In this document: positions 40,435-50,798 of the stretch, piece by piece | Position numbering within the stretch: position 1 is the stretch's first letter | How the letters are laid out: every line of letters starts with the position of its first letter | Source of the DNA: Nocardia sp. SYP-A9097 | GTDB lineage: Bacteria > Actinomycetota > Actinomycetes > Mycobacteriales > Mycobacteriaceae | NCBI RefSeq assembly: GCF_009649815.1 | Contig: NZ_WJIC01000003.1 | Coordinates: 124,001 to 188,000 of the forward strand | Direction: 5' to 3' | DNA: 64,000 nucleotides | The notes under the pieces: generated by a model | Told to the model about the DNA's origin: nothing | The model's database searches: none | The model's input: only the letters and a program-made list of their open reading frames with translations | Position numbers and translations under genes: made by a program

Positions 40435-40875
40435 GCTGTACTCCCAATTGTGTTGTAGTCCACCTGGATCCGACGGTCCGACCTTCCTTCGGTTTGACTT
40501 GCTGCGAAGACTCACCCGCGCCGGACACGGCGACGGATGCGGGACTGTTCTGCGCTGAACTGCTCGCCTGGATGGGACGCTCACCCGGAAGTGATTGAGC
40601 GAAGTTGAACTGTAGGAATCAGCTGCATAAGAATCTTGCGACCATCTCCGTGGATGCGCAAGATTCTGGTGTAAGCGAGTCGGAATTGGGTAAGGCTCGC
40701 CGCTCTCCGGCGTGAAATGGCACGTTCCTGTAACGAGGCGCTCCGTCTTCTACGACTCCGTGTCGTTAGGCTGGTGACGGACGCCCACTCATCGGGGAAT
40801 AGCACCGGTGGTCCGGGCGGTTGGCGCAATCGGTGGGCACGTTCGGTGGCCCGAGGCATCAGGGAGAGGTAGGGC
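40435..40875. other. Intergenic region upstream of ribE
   Basis: 441 bp without a gene. It holds a strong stem-loop (40630-40667) and the ribE promoter. No FMN-riboswitch core was recognisable in this stretch. Confidence 0.55.
40630..40667. promoter_or_regulatory. 11-bp stem-loop upstream of ribE
   Basis: AGAATCTTGCG (40630-40640) and CGCAAGATTCT (40657-40667) are perfect arms around a 16-nt loop that has an inner ATC/GAT pairing. Too far from ribE (about 210 nt) to hide its ribosome site. A terminator, operator or leader structure are all possible. Confidence 0.5.
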
Positions 40876-41502
40876 ATGTTCACAGGCATCGTGGAGGAGC
40901 TGGGCGAGATCGTCGCCACCGAGCAACTGGCCGATGCGGCCCGGCTCACGATCCGCGGCCCACTGGTCACCTCCGATGCCGGACATGGTGATTCGATCGC
41001 GGTCAACGGCGTCTGCCTGACCGTGGTGGACCAGCAGGTCGAGGGTGACATCTTCACCGTCGACGTCATGGCCGAGACGCTCGAGCGCTCCAGCATCGGT
41101 GGCCTGGCCGCCGGCTCCCGCGTCAACCTCGAGCGCGCCGCCGCCGTGAACAGTCGCCTCGGCGGCCACATTGTGCAGGGCCATGTCGACGGTACCGGCA
41201 CCGTGCTCTCCCGCACCCCTTCCGAGAACTGGGAGGTAGTGCGAATCTCGTTGCCCGACAGCATCGCTCGCTATGTCGTGGAGAAGGGCTCCATCACCGT
41301 CGACGGTATCTCGCTGACCGTCTCGGGCCTGGGCCTGGCCGCCGAGGCCGCCACCGACGGCAGCAAGGACTGGTTCGAGGTTTCGCTCATCCCGACCACC
41401 CGTGAACTCACCACCCTCGGCACCGCGCCGGTCGGCACCACCGTGAACCTGGAGGTGGATGTCATCGCGAAGTACGTCGAGCGGCTGGTACAGCGCGGCT
41501 GA
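40876..41502 (+). CDS. ribE: Riboflavin synthase alpha chain
   Basis: 208 residues from ATG 40876. It dismutates two 6,7-dimethyl-8-ribityllumazine molecules to riboflavin. Two lumazine-binding repeats start at [11 protein letters not shown] and near [14 protein letters not shown] (residues about 97-110), each with the VNGVCLTV or VDGISLTV signature. First of three linked riboflavin genes. ribD is not adjacent, unlike M. tuberculosis. Confidence 0.96.
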   Translation: MFTGIVEELGEIVATEQLADAARLTIRGPLVTSDAGHGDSIAVNGVCLTVVDQQVEGDIFTVDVMAETLERSSIGGLAAGSRVNLERAAAVNSRLGGHIVQGHVDGTGTVLSRTPSENWEVVRISLPDSIARYVVEKGSITVDGISLTVSGLGLAAEAATDGSKDWFEVSLIPTTRELTTLGTAPVGTTVNLEVDVIAKYVERLVQRG

Positions 41503-41585
41503 CAAAGCGACGCCGGAGGCGGCGCAAAACGGACGCTGGCCTAATGTGGGTAGCGGCACCTAAATCGAGATGGAGCACAACAGAC

Positions 41586-42839
41586 GTGACCAGGTTCGAC
41601 ACCATCGAGCGCGCAGTCGCCGACATCGCCGCCGGTAAGGCGGTCGTCGTCGTCGACGACGAGGGCCGGGAGAACGAGGGCGACCTCATCTTCGCGGCGG
41701 AGAAGGCAACACCCGAGCTGGTGGCCTTCATGATCCGCTACACCTCCGGTTACATCTGTGTCCCGCTCACGGGTGAAGACTGCGACCGCCTGGGCCTGCC
41801 GCCCATGTACGCGGTCAATCAGGACAAGCACGGCACCGCCTACACCGTCTCGGTGGATGCCCGCGAAGGCATCTCGACCGGTATCTCCGCCGCCGATCGC
41901 GCCACCACCATGCGGGTGCTCGCCGATCCGCTCGCCAAGTCCGATGATCTGACCCGTCCGGGTCATGTGGTTCCGTTGCGCGCCAAGGACGGTGGCGTAC
42001 TGCGCCGCGCCGGGCACACCGAGGCCGCGGTCGACCTATCCCGGATGGCCGGACTGCATCCGGCCGGTGTCATCTGCGAGATCGTCAGTCAGAAGAACGA
42101 AGGCGATATGGCGCGCACCGAGGAGCTGCGCGTCTTCGCCGACGAACACGATCTGGCGCTCATCTGTATCGCCGACATGATCGCCTGGCGCCGCAAGAAC
42201 GAGAAGCATGTCCGCCGCGTCGCCGAGGCCCGCATCCCGACCGCGTTCGGTGATTTCAAGGCCATCGGCTACGAGAGCGAATACGACGATTCCGAGCATG
42301 TCGCCCTGGTCATGGGCGATATCTCCGAAGGCAACGGTGACGACGTGCTGGTGCGCGTGCACTCGGAATGCCTCACCGGTGATGTCTTCGGTTCGCTGCG
42401 CTGCGACTGCGGTCCGCAGCTGAACGCCGCACTGCAGTTGGTGGCCGATGAGGGCCGCGGCGTGGTGCTGTACATGCGCGGTCATGAGGGCCGGGGCATC
42501 GGCCTCATGCACAAGTTGCAGGCGTACCAGGTGCAGGACGAACAGCAACTGGATACCTATGACGCCAATATCGCCATCGGCCAGCCCGCCGACGCGCGCG
42601 ATTACGGCACGGGCGCGCAGATCCTGGTCGATCTGGGCATCGCCTCGATGCGACTGCTCACCAATAATCCGGACAAGCGCGCGGGGATCGAGGGCTACGG
42701 CCTGCGGATCACCGAGCGGGTGCAGATGCCGGTGCGCGCCAATTCGCACAACCTGCACTACCTGCGCACCAAGCGTGATCGCATGGGCCACGACCTGGTC
42801 GGCCTGGACGATATCGATCTGGGCGAAACCGCGAACTGA
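41586..42839 (+). CDS. ribBA: Bifunctional DHBP synthase / GTP cyclohydrolase II
   Basis: 417 residues from GTG 41586. The N-terminal half (1-about 205, [10 protein letters not shown] and [11 protein letters not shown]) makes dihydroxybutanone phosphate from ribulose 5-phosphate. The C-terminal half opens GTP; its zinc Cys are in [18 protein letters not shown], and [12 protein letters not shown] is the catalytic region. The start was chosen at GTG 41586 because [10 protein letters not shown] matches the family; a frame opening at ATG 41544 adds unlike residues. Same operon as ribE and ribH. Confidence 0.95.
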   Translation: MTRFDTIERAVADIAAGKAVVVVDDEGRENEGDLIFAAEKATPELVAFMIRYTSGYICVPLTGEDCDRLGLPPMYAVNQDKHGTAYTVSVDAREGISTGISAADRATTMRVLADPLAKSDDLTRPGHVVPLRAKDGGVLRRAGHTEAAVDLSRMAGLHPAGVICEIVSQKNEGDMARTEELRVFADEHDLALICIADMIAWRRKNEKHVRRVAEARIPTAFGDFKAIGYESEYDDSEHVALVMGDISEGNGDDVLVRVHSECLTGDVFGSLRCDCGPQLNAALQLVADEGRGVVLYMRGHEGRGIGLMHKLQAYQVQDEQQLDTYDANIAIGQPADARDYGTGAQILVDLGIASMRLLTNNPDKRAGIEGYGLRITERVQMPVRANSHNLHYLRTKRDRMGHDLVGLDDIDLGETAN

Positions 42840-43349
<510 letters not shown>

Positions 43350-43351
43350 CA

Positions 43352-43990
43352 ATGCCTGTCGTCCGGATCTGGAAGCGCGGGGGAGCGGAAGAACCGCCCC
43401 GCCGGGCCCGGGCGACGACCGAATCGAAGGCCGGTGAAACCGCAGTGTCTGGCACCGAAACCGCTGGCGCGCAATCGAAGTCGACTCCGGAAGCCGCGGA
43501 GGCCCCTGAGGTGGGGGAGAGCGACAACCCCGCCGCTCCCGAAGCCGAGTGGGATCTAGAGGTGCGCCCGCAGCACGCCATCATGACGGCGCGCATCGTC
43601 GCGGCATTGCTCGCGCTCATCTTCATCATCGCCGGAGTTCTCCTGCGTAACGGTTCCACCGGCGTGAACTTCCGCCTCGCCGATCAATTGGGCCTCGCGG
43701 TCTTCGGTCTACTCCTCGGCAGTGCGGTTCTGCTCCTCACCCGGCCTCGCGTGCGAGTCGGTAAGCGCGGCGTCGTGGTCCGAAACATCCTGGGCGACAT
43801 GGAATTTCGCTGGGAGGATATTCGTGGCATCTCCTTCGCGGACAAGAAGTCTTGGGCCCGACTGGAATTGGTGCATGACGAGTACGTGCCCATGATGGCC
43901 ATTCGCACCAATGACAAGTTGCGTGCGGCGGCGGCGATGGATCGCTTCCGCGAACTCGGCGCCAAGTACACCGCCGAAAACGCCGGCTGA
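43352..43990 (+). CDS. PH-domain membrane protein
   Basis: 212 residues from ATG 43352, 2 nt after ribH. The N-terminal 70 residues are low-complexity and acidic. Two transmembrane helices (about 78-96 and 111-129) are followed by a soluble PH-like domain (RVRVGKRGVVVRNILGDMEFRWEDI onward). The same kind of protein follows ribH in M. tuberculosis (Rv1417), so the pairing is conserved, but the role is unknown. The stop at 43988-43990 is 5 nt before the inverted-repeat element. Confidence 0.88.
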   Translation: MPVVRIWKRGGAEEPPRRARATTESKAGETAVSGTETAGAQSKSTPEAAEAPEVGESDNPAAPEAEWDLEVRPQHAIMTARIVAALLALIFIIAGVLLRNGSTGVNFRLADQLGLAVFGLLLGSAVLLLTRPRVRVGKRGVVVRNILGDMEFRWEDIRGISFADKKSWARLELVHDEYVPMMAIRTNDKLRAAAAMDRFRELGAKYTAENAG

Positions 43991-44041
43991 GATTTAAAGA
44001 CAAAAGACCAAGAACCAAGACAAAAGACGCCTGGACGAGAA

Positions 44042-44056
44042 GGGGCCGAAGGCCCC
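44042..44056 (+). terminator. GGGGCC hairpin inside the element
   Basis: GGGGCC-GAA-GGCCCC, a 6-bp perfect stem starting at the last base of the left arm. A possible terminator for the ribE operon. Confidence 0.45.
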
Positions 44057-44134
44057 AAAGACAACACCCACCTCACCTCGGGCCCGCGAGACACCAACTC
44101 CGGATTCCTCAGCCCCCGAAACCCCGAAGAAGTC

Positions 44135-44215
44135 CTGGACGTGTGATCACCGGGAACTTATCGGGGCGACACGCCGCAAACACCAACGCTCAGTTCCCGG
44201 TGATCACACGTCCAG
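44135..44215. repeat. 24-bp perfect hairpin nested in the element
   Basis: Arms 44135-44158 and 44192-44215 are perfect 24-bp inverted copies (CTGGACGTGTGATCACCGGG... on the left) with a 33-nt loop. TGATCA lies at the centre of each arm. This is inside the 47-bp outer inverted repeat. Confidence 0.8.
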
Positions 44216-44603
44216 ATCGATTCCCGGTGTGTCGTGTGGGTGTTTCGAGGTCTTTGCGAATCTCCCCGCATCGAGGGGCAATGGTGGCGGGATTTTGTCC
44301 GTTTCCCCGCCATGAGTACCCCCTCAGTGATCGCCGGACCCCTCCAGGGCGTTGGTTCTTCTCGTCCTGGCGTCTTTTGTCTTGGTTCTTGGTCTTTTGT
44401 CTTTTTTCGTATTGGTCCTGAAGGTAACCACGGCCTGCCAGCCAGGCTGGGTCGCGAGTATTCGCGCCCGTCGGTAGGCGAAAGCCGGGTACGGCAGGCG
44501 AGGTTCCCACTCTGAAGAATCGTGGCCATCCTCCGAACCCCGCTGGAACATAATGTCCCGCAGGGTATTCGGCTGCGAAGGCCCCGTGTGGAAACCGTCC
44601 GCG

Positions 44604-46568
44604 TCAGTTGGGATCACCCAGTACTGCGCCTTCACGGCGGGGGTCCGCCCCGCCTACCCAGCCGGTGCCGTCCCGGGTCAGGGCGGAGAGGCCGCTTGAT
44701 TGGGGGAGGACCGAGACTGTGTGGCCTAGCTGGCGCAACTGTTGGACCAGGGGGTCTTGGTCGCCGTTGTTGGCGGCGTTTATGGCGGGGTGTTCGCCGC
44801 CGACATTGGTGGTGGGGGAGTTGGCTGCGCCGAAAGCCACCATGGAGACTGCCTGTTGAGGGTTGAGTCCCCAATCGAGCATGGCCACCAGGGTTTTCAC
44901 TACGAATTGGATGATTACCGCGCCGCCGGGGGAGCCGGTTACGTAGGTGAGTTGGCCTCGGGTGCCGTCGGGGGCGCGGTCGAAGACCAGGGTTGGGGCC
45001 ATGGAGCTGCGGGGGCGTTTACCGGGGGCGAGGCGATTGGCTACGGGGAGACCGTCTTTGCCGAGGGGGTCGGCTGCGAAGTCGGTGAGTTGGTTGTTCA
45101 GGATGAAGCCGTCTACCAGGTGGAAGGCGCCGAAGGCGGATTCGACGGTGGTGGTCATGGAGGCCGCGTTGCCGTACTGGTCGACTATGGAGATGTGGCT
45201 GGTGCCGTGTTCGGGCTGTTGAACGCCGTCTCCGAGTGGCACCGGGCCGAAGTCGCCGGGTTGGGCGGTGCCCATGCTGCGGTTGGGGTCGATCAGGCCC
45301 GCGCGCTGCTTCAGGTAGTCCGGATTCAGCAGGGTCTGGGGTGAATTGCCGGGCATCGGAATGAAATCCGAGTCGGCGACGTATTTGTCGCGGTCGGCGT
45401 AGGCGAGGCGTTCGGCCTCGGAGATCAGGTGTACGGCTTGGGCGGTGGGTTTGCCACCGTTGCGGGCGGTGTCGTTGTCGCCGGTGGTGTCGGCCGGTTT
45501 CATCGAGGCCAGGTCGAAGTTCGACAGGATGCCGAGGGTGGCTTCGACGGTGGTGCCGCCGGAGGAGGGGTTGGGCATGCCGCAGATCTCATGGGTGCGG
45601 TAGGGCGCGCACAGGACGGTGCGCTTCTTCGGTTGGTATGCGGCGAGATCCGCGGCGGTGGTCAGGCCGGGGGTGCGTCCGCCGGAGGTGGTGCCGATGG
45701 CGTCGATGATGTCGGCGGCGATGGCTCCGGTGTAGAAGGCGTTCGCCCCGTCGGAGGCAATCGCGTTGAGCGTCTTGGCCATTGCCGGATTGGTGAGGGT
45801 GGTTCCCGCGGGTTTGGGGCTGCCGTCCGGTTGCAGGAAGTAGCCGGCGGCGTTCTCGTCACGCTTGAGATCGGTTGCGCTGTCGGCGATTTGGCCTGCC
45901 ATACGCGGACTGATCTGGAAGCCTTGATCGGCCAGTGCGATCGCCGGGGCAAACAGATCGCGCCAGGTTTGCTTACCGTGTTCGTGCTGTGCGAGTTCGA
46001 GCATGCGCAGTACGCCGGGCGTGCCGATGGATCGGCCGCTGGCGCGCGCGTTGGGTTGCGGTGTGGTGCGGTCGGTATCGCTTATCCAGCGCAGATAGTC
46101 CTGGGTGGCGGCCGCGGGCGCGGTTTCGCGGCCGTCGTAGGCGTCGATCTGTTTACCTGCCGCGTCGTAGTAGAGCAGGAATGCGCCGCCGCCGATTCCG
46201 GACGCCTGCGGCTCCACCAATCCGAGCACGGTCTGCGCCACGATGAGCGCGTCCGCGGCCGTGCCGCCATCGCGCAGCACCTTGCAGGCCGCTTCGGTGG
46301 CAACGGGATTGGCCGTGGAGACCGCGAAGGTCTTGGTGTGCACCGGTTTCATGCCGGTGCGGTATCCGGTCGCGATCTCCGGATGCAGACTCAGATTCGT
46401 GCTGGTGGGGCCGCTACCCGCGCTGGCAGTAATGGGAACGCCGTTGGGGGAGGTCTCGCACACGCCCAGTTTCGAGTCCGAATCGGATGAACAGGCCGTG
46501 GCCGCTCCGAGTAGCAGCAGCAGGGCGGCCGCGGCGCCGCTCCAGGTATGCCGTCGCATGCGCCTCAT
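44604..46568 (-). CDS. ggt: Gamma-glutamyltransferase, lipoprotein-type
   Basis: 654 residues from ATG 46568. It cleaves gamma-glutamyl bonds of glutathione and related compounds outside the membrane. The N-terminus has a basic start, a hydrophobic segment and a lipobox-like ATAC (Cys26), so it is probably a lipoprotein. The autocleavage site with nucleophile Thr is in PEHGTSHISIVD; GSPGGAVI and RPRSSMAPTLV are family motifs. The precursor would self-process into two chains. Its 3' side faces the inverted-repeat element. Confidence 0.94.
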   Translation of the reverse strand: MRRMRRHTWSGAAAALLLLLGAATACSSDSDSKLGVCETSPNGVPITASAGSGPTSTNLSLHPEIATGYRTGMKPVHTKTFAVSTANPVATEAACKVLRDGGTAADALIVAQTVLGLVEPQASGIGGGAFLLYYDAAGKQIDAYDGRETAPAAATQDYLRWISDTDRTTPQPNARASGRSIGTPGVLRMLELAQHEHGKQTWRDLFAPAIALADQGFQISPRMAGQIADSATDLKRDENAAGYFLQPDGSPKPAGTTLTNPAMAKTLNAIASDGANAFYTGAIAADIIDAIGTTSGGRTPGLTTAADLAAYQPKKRTVLCAPYRTHEICGMPNPSSGGTTVEATLGILSNFDLASMKPADTTGDNDTARNGGKPTAQAVHLISEAERLAYADRDKYVADSDFIPMPGNSPQTLLNPDYLKQRAGLIDPNRSMGTAQPGDFGPVPLGDGVQQPEHGTSHISIVDQYGNAASMTTTVESAFGAFHLVDGFILNNQLTDFAADPLGKDGLPVANRLAPGKRPRSSMAPTLVFDRAPDGTRGQLTYVTGSPGGAVIIQFVVKTLVAMLDWGLNPQQAVSMVAFGAANSPTTNVGGEHPAINAANNGDQDPLVQQLRQLGHTVSVLPQSSGLSALTRDGTGWVGGADPRREGAVLGDPN

Positions 46569-46698
46569 GGTCGGACTCTAGCGCCGGTGCGTGGCGCGGT
46601 CTCGTTTTTGGGCTGGTAGGGCAATACGCGAACCTTCAGCATCTGAGCCGCTATCTATACAGAATGTCATGTCCGCTCTGCTCAGCGGCCCGCAATAT

Positions 46699-46712
46699 TG
46701 GGAATTTTCCCA
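46699..46712. promoter_or_regulatory. Dyad between ggt and the amino acid permease
   Basis: TGGGAA-TT-TTCCCA, a perfect 6-bp dyad in the 229-bp divergent intergenic region. A candidate operator for one or both genes. Confidence 0.4.
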
Positions 46713-46797
46713 GCTCGGAGCGGCGATGTGGCTATCGGCAAATTGCAAGGTACTCTCGGACCGCCTCAATACACGATTGCGGAGGGTTAACCGGCGT

Positions 46798-48267
46798 ATG
46801 ACCGAGATCCGGACACGGGCCACAAATCTCACTGCCGAGGACAGCGGCTATCACAAGGCCCTCAAGCCCCGGCAGTTGCAGATGATCGCCATCGGTGGCG
46901 CCATTGGAACCGGCCTTTTCCTCGGCGCGGGCGGTCGCCTCGCCAGCGCGGGACCGTCGCTGTTCGTGGTGTATCTGATCTGTGGTGTTTTCGTCTTCTT
47001 CATCCTGCGCGCCCTCGGCGAGCTGGTGTTGCATCGCCCGTCCTCGGGTTCGTTCGTCTCTTATGCGCGCGAATTCTTCGGTGAGCGAGCGGCTTTCGTC
47101 GCCGGCTGGATGTACTTCCTGAACTGGTCCATGACCGGCATTGTCGACACCACCGCCGTGGCAACATATTTGCACTACTGGGGGCCGTTCGAGCCTGTGG
47201 CGCAATGGATTCTGGCGCTGGGCGCACTGATCATCGTGCTGGGTATCAACCTGGCGTCGGTGAAGTGGTTCGGTGAGATGGAGTTCTGGGCCGCCATGAT
47301 CAAGGTGCTGGCGCTGGTCACCTTCCTGATTGTCGGCACCGTGTTCCTGACCGGGCGCTTCGATATCGAGGGCGCTGAGACGGGCCTGCGTATGGTGAAC
47401 GACGCCGGTGGCTGGTTCCCGACCGGCATCCTGCCGCTGATCACCGTCACCTCCGGTGTCGTATTCGCTTATGCCGCAGTCGAAATGGTCGGTATCGCCG
47501 CCGGTGAGACCGAGAACCCGGAAAAGATCATGCCGCGCGCCATCAACTCGGTGATCATGCGTATCGCGGTGTTCTACTGCGGTTCGGTCATCCTGCTGGC
47601 GCTGCTGCTGCCGTACACCGCGTACAAGGCCGGGGAGAGCCCGTTCGTCACCTTCTTCAGCAAAATCGGTGTGGCGCATATGGGTTCGATCATGAACTTC
47701 GTGGTGCTGACCGCCGCGCTGTCGAGTTTGAACGCCGGGCTGTACTCGACCGGTCGCATTCTGCGGTCGATGGCCATGAACGGCAGTGCGCCCAAGTTCA
47801 CCGCGCGGATGTCGAGTGCCGGTGTGCCCTATGGCGGCATTTTGCTCACCAGCACCATCGCGCTGTTCGGTATCTGGCTGAATTACATCGTCCCGGACGA
47901 GGCGTTCGAGATCGTGCTGAATGTGGCGTCGCTGGGCATTCTGGCGTCTTGGGCGACCATCGTGCTGTGCCAGCTCAAGCTCTGGTACTGGTGGAAGAAC
48001 AGTCGGGCCGAGCGGCCGGCGTTCCGGATGTGGGGTGCGCCGTACTCCGGTATCGCGACGCTGGTGTTCCTGTTCGCGGTGCTGGTGCTCATGGCGTTCG
48101 ACCACCCGGTGGGTACCTGGACCGTGGGCAGCCTGTTGATCATCGTGCCCGCCTTGATGATCGGGTGGAGGATCGCCGAACCGCGGGTGCTGGCCATCGC
48201 GCAGGAGCGGGCCGGATACACCGGCGAGTTTCCGGTGATTCCGCCGATTCCCATGGACGACAAGTAG
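46798..48267 (+). CDS. APC-family amino acid permease (AnsP/GabP-like)
   Basis: 489 residues from ATG 46798, GGAGGG 11 nt upstream. The amino-acid:cation symporter family has about 12 helices; the first carries [16 protein letters not shown], the consensus of the AAT subfamily. [16 protein letters not shown] and the PRAINSVI segment resemble mycobacterial asparagine permease AnsP, but GABA, D-serine or proline permeases are close. The in-frame upstream extension is not permease-like. Divergent from ggt, which could supply amino acids from gamma-glutamyl peptides. Confidence 0.9.
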   Translation: MTEIRTRATNLTAEDSGYHKALKPRQLQMIAIGGAIGTGLFLGAGGRLASAGPSLFVVYLICGVFVFFILRALGELVLHRPSSGSFVSYAREFFGERAAFVAGWMYFLNWSMTGIVDTTAVATYLHYWGPFEPVAQWILALGALIIVLGINLASVKWFGEMEFWAAMIKVLALVTFLIVGTVFLTGRFDIEGAETGLRMVNDAGGWFPTGILPLITVTSGVVFAYAAVEMVGIAAGETENPEKIMPRAINSVIMRIAVFYCGSVILLALLLPYTAYKAGESPFVTFFSKIGVAHMGSIMNFVVLTAALSSLNAGLYSTGRILRSMAMNGSAPKFTARMSSAGVPYGGILLTSTIALFGIWLNYIVPDEAFEIVLNVASLGILASWATIVLCQLKLWYWWKNSRAERPAFRMWGAPYSGIATLVFLFAVLVLMAFDHPVGTWTVGSLLIIVPALMIGWRIAEPRVLAIAQERAGYTGEFPVIPPIPMDDK

Positions 48268-48319
48268 TTTCCGGCTTCCGGCGGTATACTGGAAAATCGC
48301 TGGGGGACCTGCGCTTACG

Positions 48320-48350
48320 ACGGCCGCGCACGCGAATCGTGTGCGGCCGT
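48320..48350 (+). terminator. Hairpin terminator after the permease
   Basis: A 13-bp stem with one G-U and a 5-nt loop (ACGGCCGCG... / ...GCGGCCGT), 53 nt after the permease stop. Confidence 0.7.
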
Positions 48351-48496
48351 TATGTGTTCGAGATCACTGTTTGCGCTGCGTGCTATCCGCTGTGGCCATG
48401 GTCATAACTTCCCGAACTCGATTGTCTCGCAGGGAAACATTTGGTTAGCGTCAGGCTCTGCGCGTTCGCAGGGGGCGCGCAACCAGGGGATACTCG

Positions 48497-49006
48497 ATGA
48501 GGAGTGCTGTGAGTTCGCAGTCGGCTGTGGTCGACGAGATGGATATCTCGCCGACAAGTGCCGGGAACAGTGTTCCTGCCACGATTTTCGAGCGATTCGC
48601 AGAGATACTGCGAACGGTCCGCCGTAATAGTTCCGAGATCGATGTGCCCGCAAAGGTGCGGGAAACTCAATACGCCGCTTTCGCCGCGGCGGGATTCGCG
48701 TTGCTGCATGTACTGCTGGGGGCGACCAGCGGGTTCGGTGGGGTACTGGGCAGCACCGGTCATTTCTTGGCCGCATGGGTAACCGGCGGTGTGGCACTGT
48801 TTTTCGGGTTGCGCTCGCAGTGGGTCTGGGTGGCCGCGCTGGGATTGGCCAGCCTGCAGGCGTTCTACGGCGTCTTCACGCTGGTATCGGCCGAAATGCC
48901 CACGGGGGTCGGGCCTTTCGCCGTGCTGTTCGGTGTGATGACATCGGGAATCGTGCTGGCGCTACTGCTGCGCGGCGACTGCTACCGCTGGTTCGTAGCC
49001 GCCTGA
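48497..49006 (+). CDS. Small integral membrane protein
   Basis: 169 residues from ATG 48497. A soluble N-terminal 55 residues is followed by four hydrophobic helices (about 58-80, 85-103, 108-127 and 136-158). It resembles DUF4383-like or similar four-helix membrane proteins only in outline; I do not assign a family. No neighbours on the same strand within 200 bp. Function unknown. Confidence 0.7.
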   Translation: MRSAVSSQSAVVDEMDISPTSAGNSVPATIFERFAEILRTVRRNSSEIDVPAKVRETQYAAFAAAGFALLHVLLGATSGFGGVLGSTGHFLAAWVTGGVALFFGLRSQWVWVAALGLASLQAFYGVFTLVSAEMPTGVGPFAVLFGVMTSGIVLALLLRGDCYRWFVAA

Positions 49007-49053
49007 TCGATGCTTGCCGCCCACACATTCGACTGGGCGGCAGGCACTTCCGA

Positions 49054-50718
49054 TCACTTCAAGCTGCGGCCCAGCGCTCGTCCGGCGGCGCGGCCGGAGA
49101 AGATGCACCCGCCCAGGAAGGTACCCTCCAGCGCGTTGTAGCCGTGCACGCCACCGCCGCCGAATCCGGCGACCTCACCCGCGGCGTACAGCCCGGGGAA
49201 GGCGGTCCCGTCCGGGCGCATGACCTGTGAGTCGAGGTTGGTCTGCAAGCCGCCCAACGTCTTTCGGGTCAGGATATTGAGCCGCACCGCGATGAGCGGC
49301 CCGTGCGCGGGGTCCAGGATCTTGTGCGGCGTGGCGACCCGGCCCAGCTTGTCACCCAGGTACCGGCGCGCATTGCCGATGGCCATGAGCTGGCCGTCCT
49401 TGCTGTACTTGTGCTCGGTATCGCGGTCGCGAGCCACGATCTGGCGTTCGATATCGGCAGGGTCCAGGTGCGGCCCGCGGGTGATCTTGTTCATGCCCGC
49501 GATGAGATCCGCGAGGGTATCGGCGACCACGAAATCCACCCCGTGCTGCTTGAATGCCTCCACCGGACCCGGCGCACCCTTGGCCACTCGGCTCTTGAGT
49601 GTGAGCTTGAGGTCCTTGCCGGTGATATCGGGATTCTGCTCCGAGCCCGAAAGCGCGAACTCCTTCTCGATGATCGACTGGTCCAGGATGAACCAGGAAT
49701 AGTCGTATCCGGTCGAAAGAATCTGCTTCATAGTGGCATTGGTGTCGAAACCGGGGAAACACGGTGCGGGCATACGCTTTCCATTGGCGTCGAACCACAG
49801 TGACGACGGCCCCGGGATGATGCGAATGGCGTGATCGGGCCAGATCGGATCCCAGTTGTGAATGCCTTCGGTGTAGTGCCACATACGATCCCGGTTCACG
49901 ATGCGTCCGCCGGCGGCCTCGGTGATGCCGAGCATGCGCCCGTCCACATGCGCGGGCACGCCCGAGATCATGTGTTCCGGGCACGGGCCGAGGCGATCGA
50001 CCGGCCAGTTGCGGCGGATCAGATCGTGATTGTGGCCGATTCCGCCGGAGGTGACGATCACGGCCTGGGCGGCAAGTTCGAAGTCGCTCACAATATTTCG
50101 CGATGAGGCGACACCGCGCGCCTCTTCGGAAGGCTCCAGCACGCTGCCGCGTACGCCGGTGACCGTGCCGTCGGTGACCACCAGTTCATCCACGCGATGC
50201 CGGAAGGCGAAACCGACCTGCCCGCGCTGCTCGGCCGCCAGCACCGGCTCCAGGAATACCCGCACCACCTCCGGCCCGGTACCCCAGGTGAGGTGGAAGC
50301 GCGGCACGGAATTGCCGTGCCCATCGGCGAATTCGCCACCGCGCTCGGCCCAGCCGACCAGCGGGGTCACCCGCAGCCCCAGATCGTGCAGGTACTGCCG
50401 CTTCTCGCCGGCCGCGAACTCCACATAGGCGCGCGCCCATTGGCGGCCCCAGTGGTCCTCGTCCTCGCGGTCGAAGCCCGCGGAGCCCAGCCAGTCCTGC
50501 ATGGCCAGCTCCACGGAGTCCTTCACTCCGAGACGGCGCTGCTCCGGACTGTCCACGAAGAAGAGGCCGCCGAGCGACCAGAACGCCTGCCCGCCCAGAT
50601 TGGCGCGGTTCTCCTGATCCACCACCAGTACCCGGCGCCCGGCCTTGACCAGTTCGTGGGTCGCGACGAGGCCGGCCAGACCGGCGCCGACGACGATGAC
50701 ATCCGGATTCTCGATCAT
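49054..50718 (-). CDS. FAD-binding dehydrogenase (KstD/fumarate-reductase-like)
   Basis: 554 residues from ATG 50718, GAGGAA 8-13 nt upstream. VIVVGAGLAGLVAT (GxGxxG, 11-16) binds FAD; VVDQENRANLGGQAFWSLGG and the C-terminal GLYAAGEVAGFGGGGVHGYNALEGTFLGGC are typical of the family annotated as FAD-binding dehydrogenase, related to 3-ketosteroid delta-1-dehydrogenases and flavocytochrome c. The substrate is uncertain; a steroid or other hydrophobic compound is possible. It is divergent from the YcaQ-type gene across a 28-bp dyad. Confidence 0.88.
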   Translation of the reverse strand: MIENPDVIVVGAGLAGLVATHELVKAGRRVLVVDQENRANLGGQAFWSLGGLFFVDSPEQRRLGVKDSVELAMQDWLGSAGFDREDEDHWGRQWARAYVEFAAGEKRQYLHDLGLRVTPLVGWAERGGEFADGHGNSVPRFHLTWGTGPEVVRVFLEPVLAAEQRGQVGFAFRHRVDELVVTDGTVTGVRGSVLEPSEEARGVASSRNIVSDFELAAQAVIVTSGGIGHNHDLIRRNWPVDRLGPCPEHMISGVPAHVDGRMLGITEAAGGRIVNRDRMWHYTEGIHNWDPIWPDHAIRIIPGPSSLWFDANGKRMPAPCFPGFDTNATMKQILSTGYDYSWFILDQSIIEKEFALSGSEQNPDITGKDLKLTLKSRVAKGAPGPVEAFKQHGVDFVVADTLADLIAGMNKITRGPHLDPADIERQIVARDRDTEHKYSKDGQLMAIGNARRYLGDKLGRVATPHKILDPAHGPLIAVRLNILTRKTLGGLQTNLDSQVMRPDGTAFPGLYAAGEVAGFGGGGVHGYNALEGTFLGGCIFSGRAAGRALGRSLK

Positions 50719-50739
50719 GCCCAATTCCTCGGTTCGTAG

Positions 50740-50767
50740 AAGTTCGATACATGACTGTATCGAACTT
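50740..50767. promoter_or_regulatory. 28-bp perfect dyad between divergent genes
   Basis: AAGTTCGATACA-TGAC-TGTATCGAACTT: 12-bp perfect arms with a 4-nt spacer. It lies 22 nt upstream of the FAD dehydrogenase start and 31 nt upstream of the glycosylase start at 50799. No regulator gene is next to it. Confidence 0.75.
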
Positions 50768-50798
50768 GGTTGTCGGTGGGACATGGCATGGTTCCACT

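Larger units (their letters stand above)
43996..44404. repeat. 409-bp inverted-repeat element (MITE-like)
   Basis: Terminal arms of 47 bp (43996-44042 and 44358-44404) are inverted copies matching at 46 of 47 positions. Each holds two AAGACAAAAGAC units. The element is flanked on both sides by TTT (43993-43995, 44405-44407), which could be a 3-bp target duplication. It contains no gene and no transposase. It lies between convergent PH-protein and ggt genes. A non-autonomous transposon or a structured bidirectional 3' region are the main readings. Confidence 0.7.

Noticed and set aside
40435..40875. FMN riboswitch before ribE
   Set aside because: The conserved RFN core sequences are not recognisable; only a simple stem-loop is present.
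44143..44515. Short open frames within the inverted-repeat element
   Set aside because: They encode the palindrome arms on each strand, have no ribosome sites and no similarity to known proteins.
46591..46797. Upstream in-frame extension of the permease
   Set aside because: The added 69 residues are not permease-like, and a good Shine-Dalgarno precedes ATG 46798.
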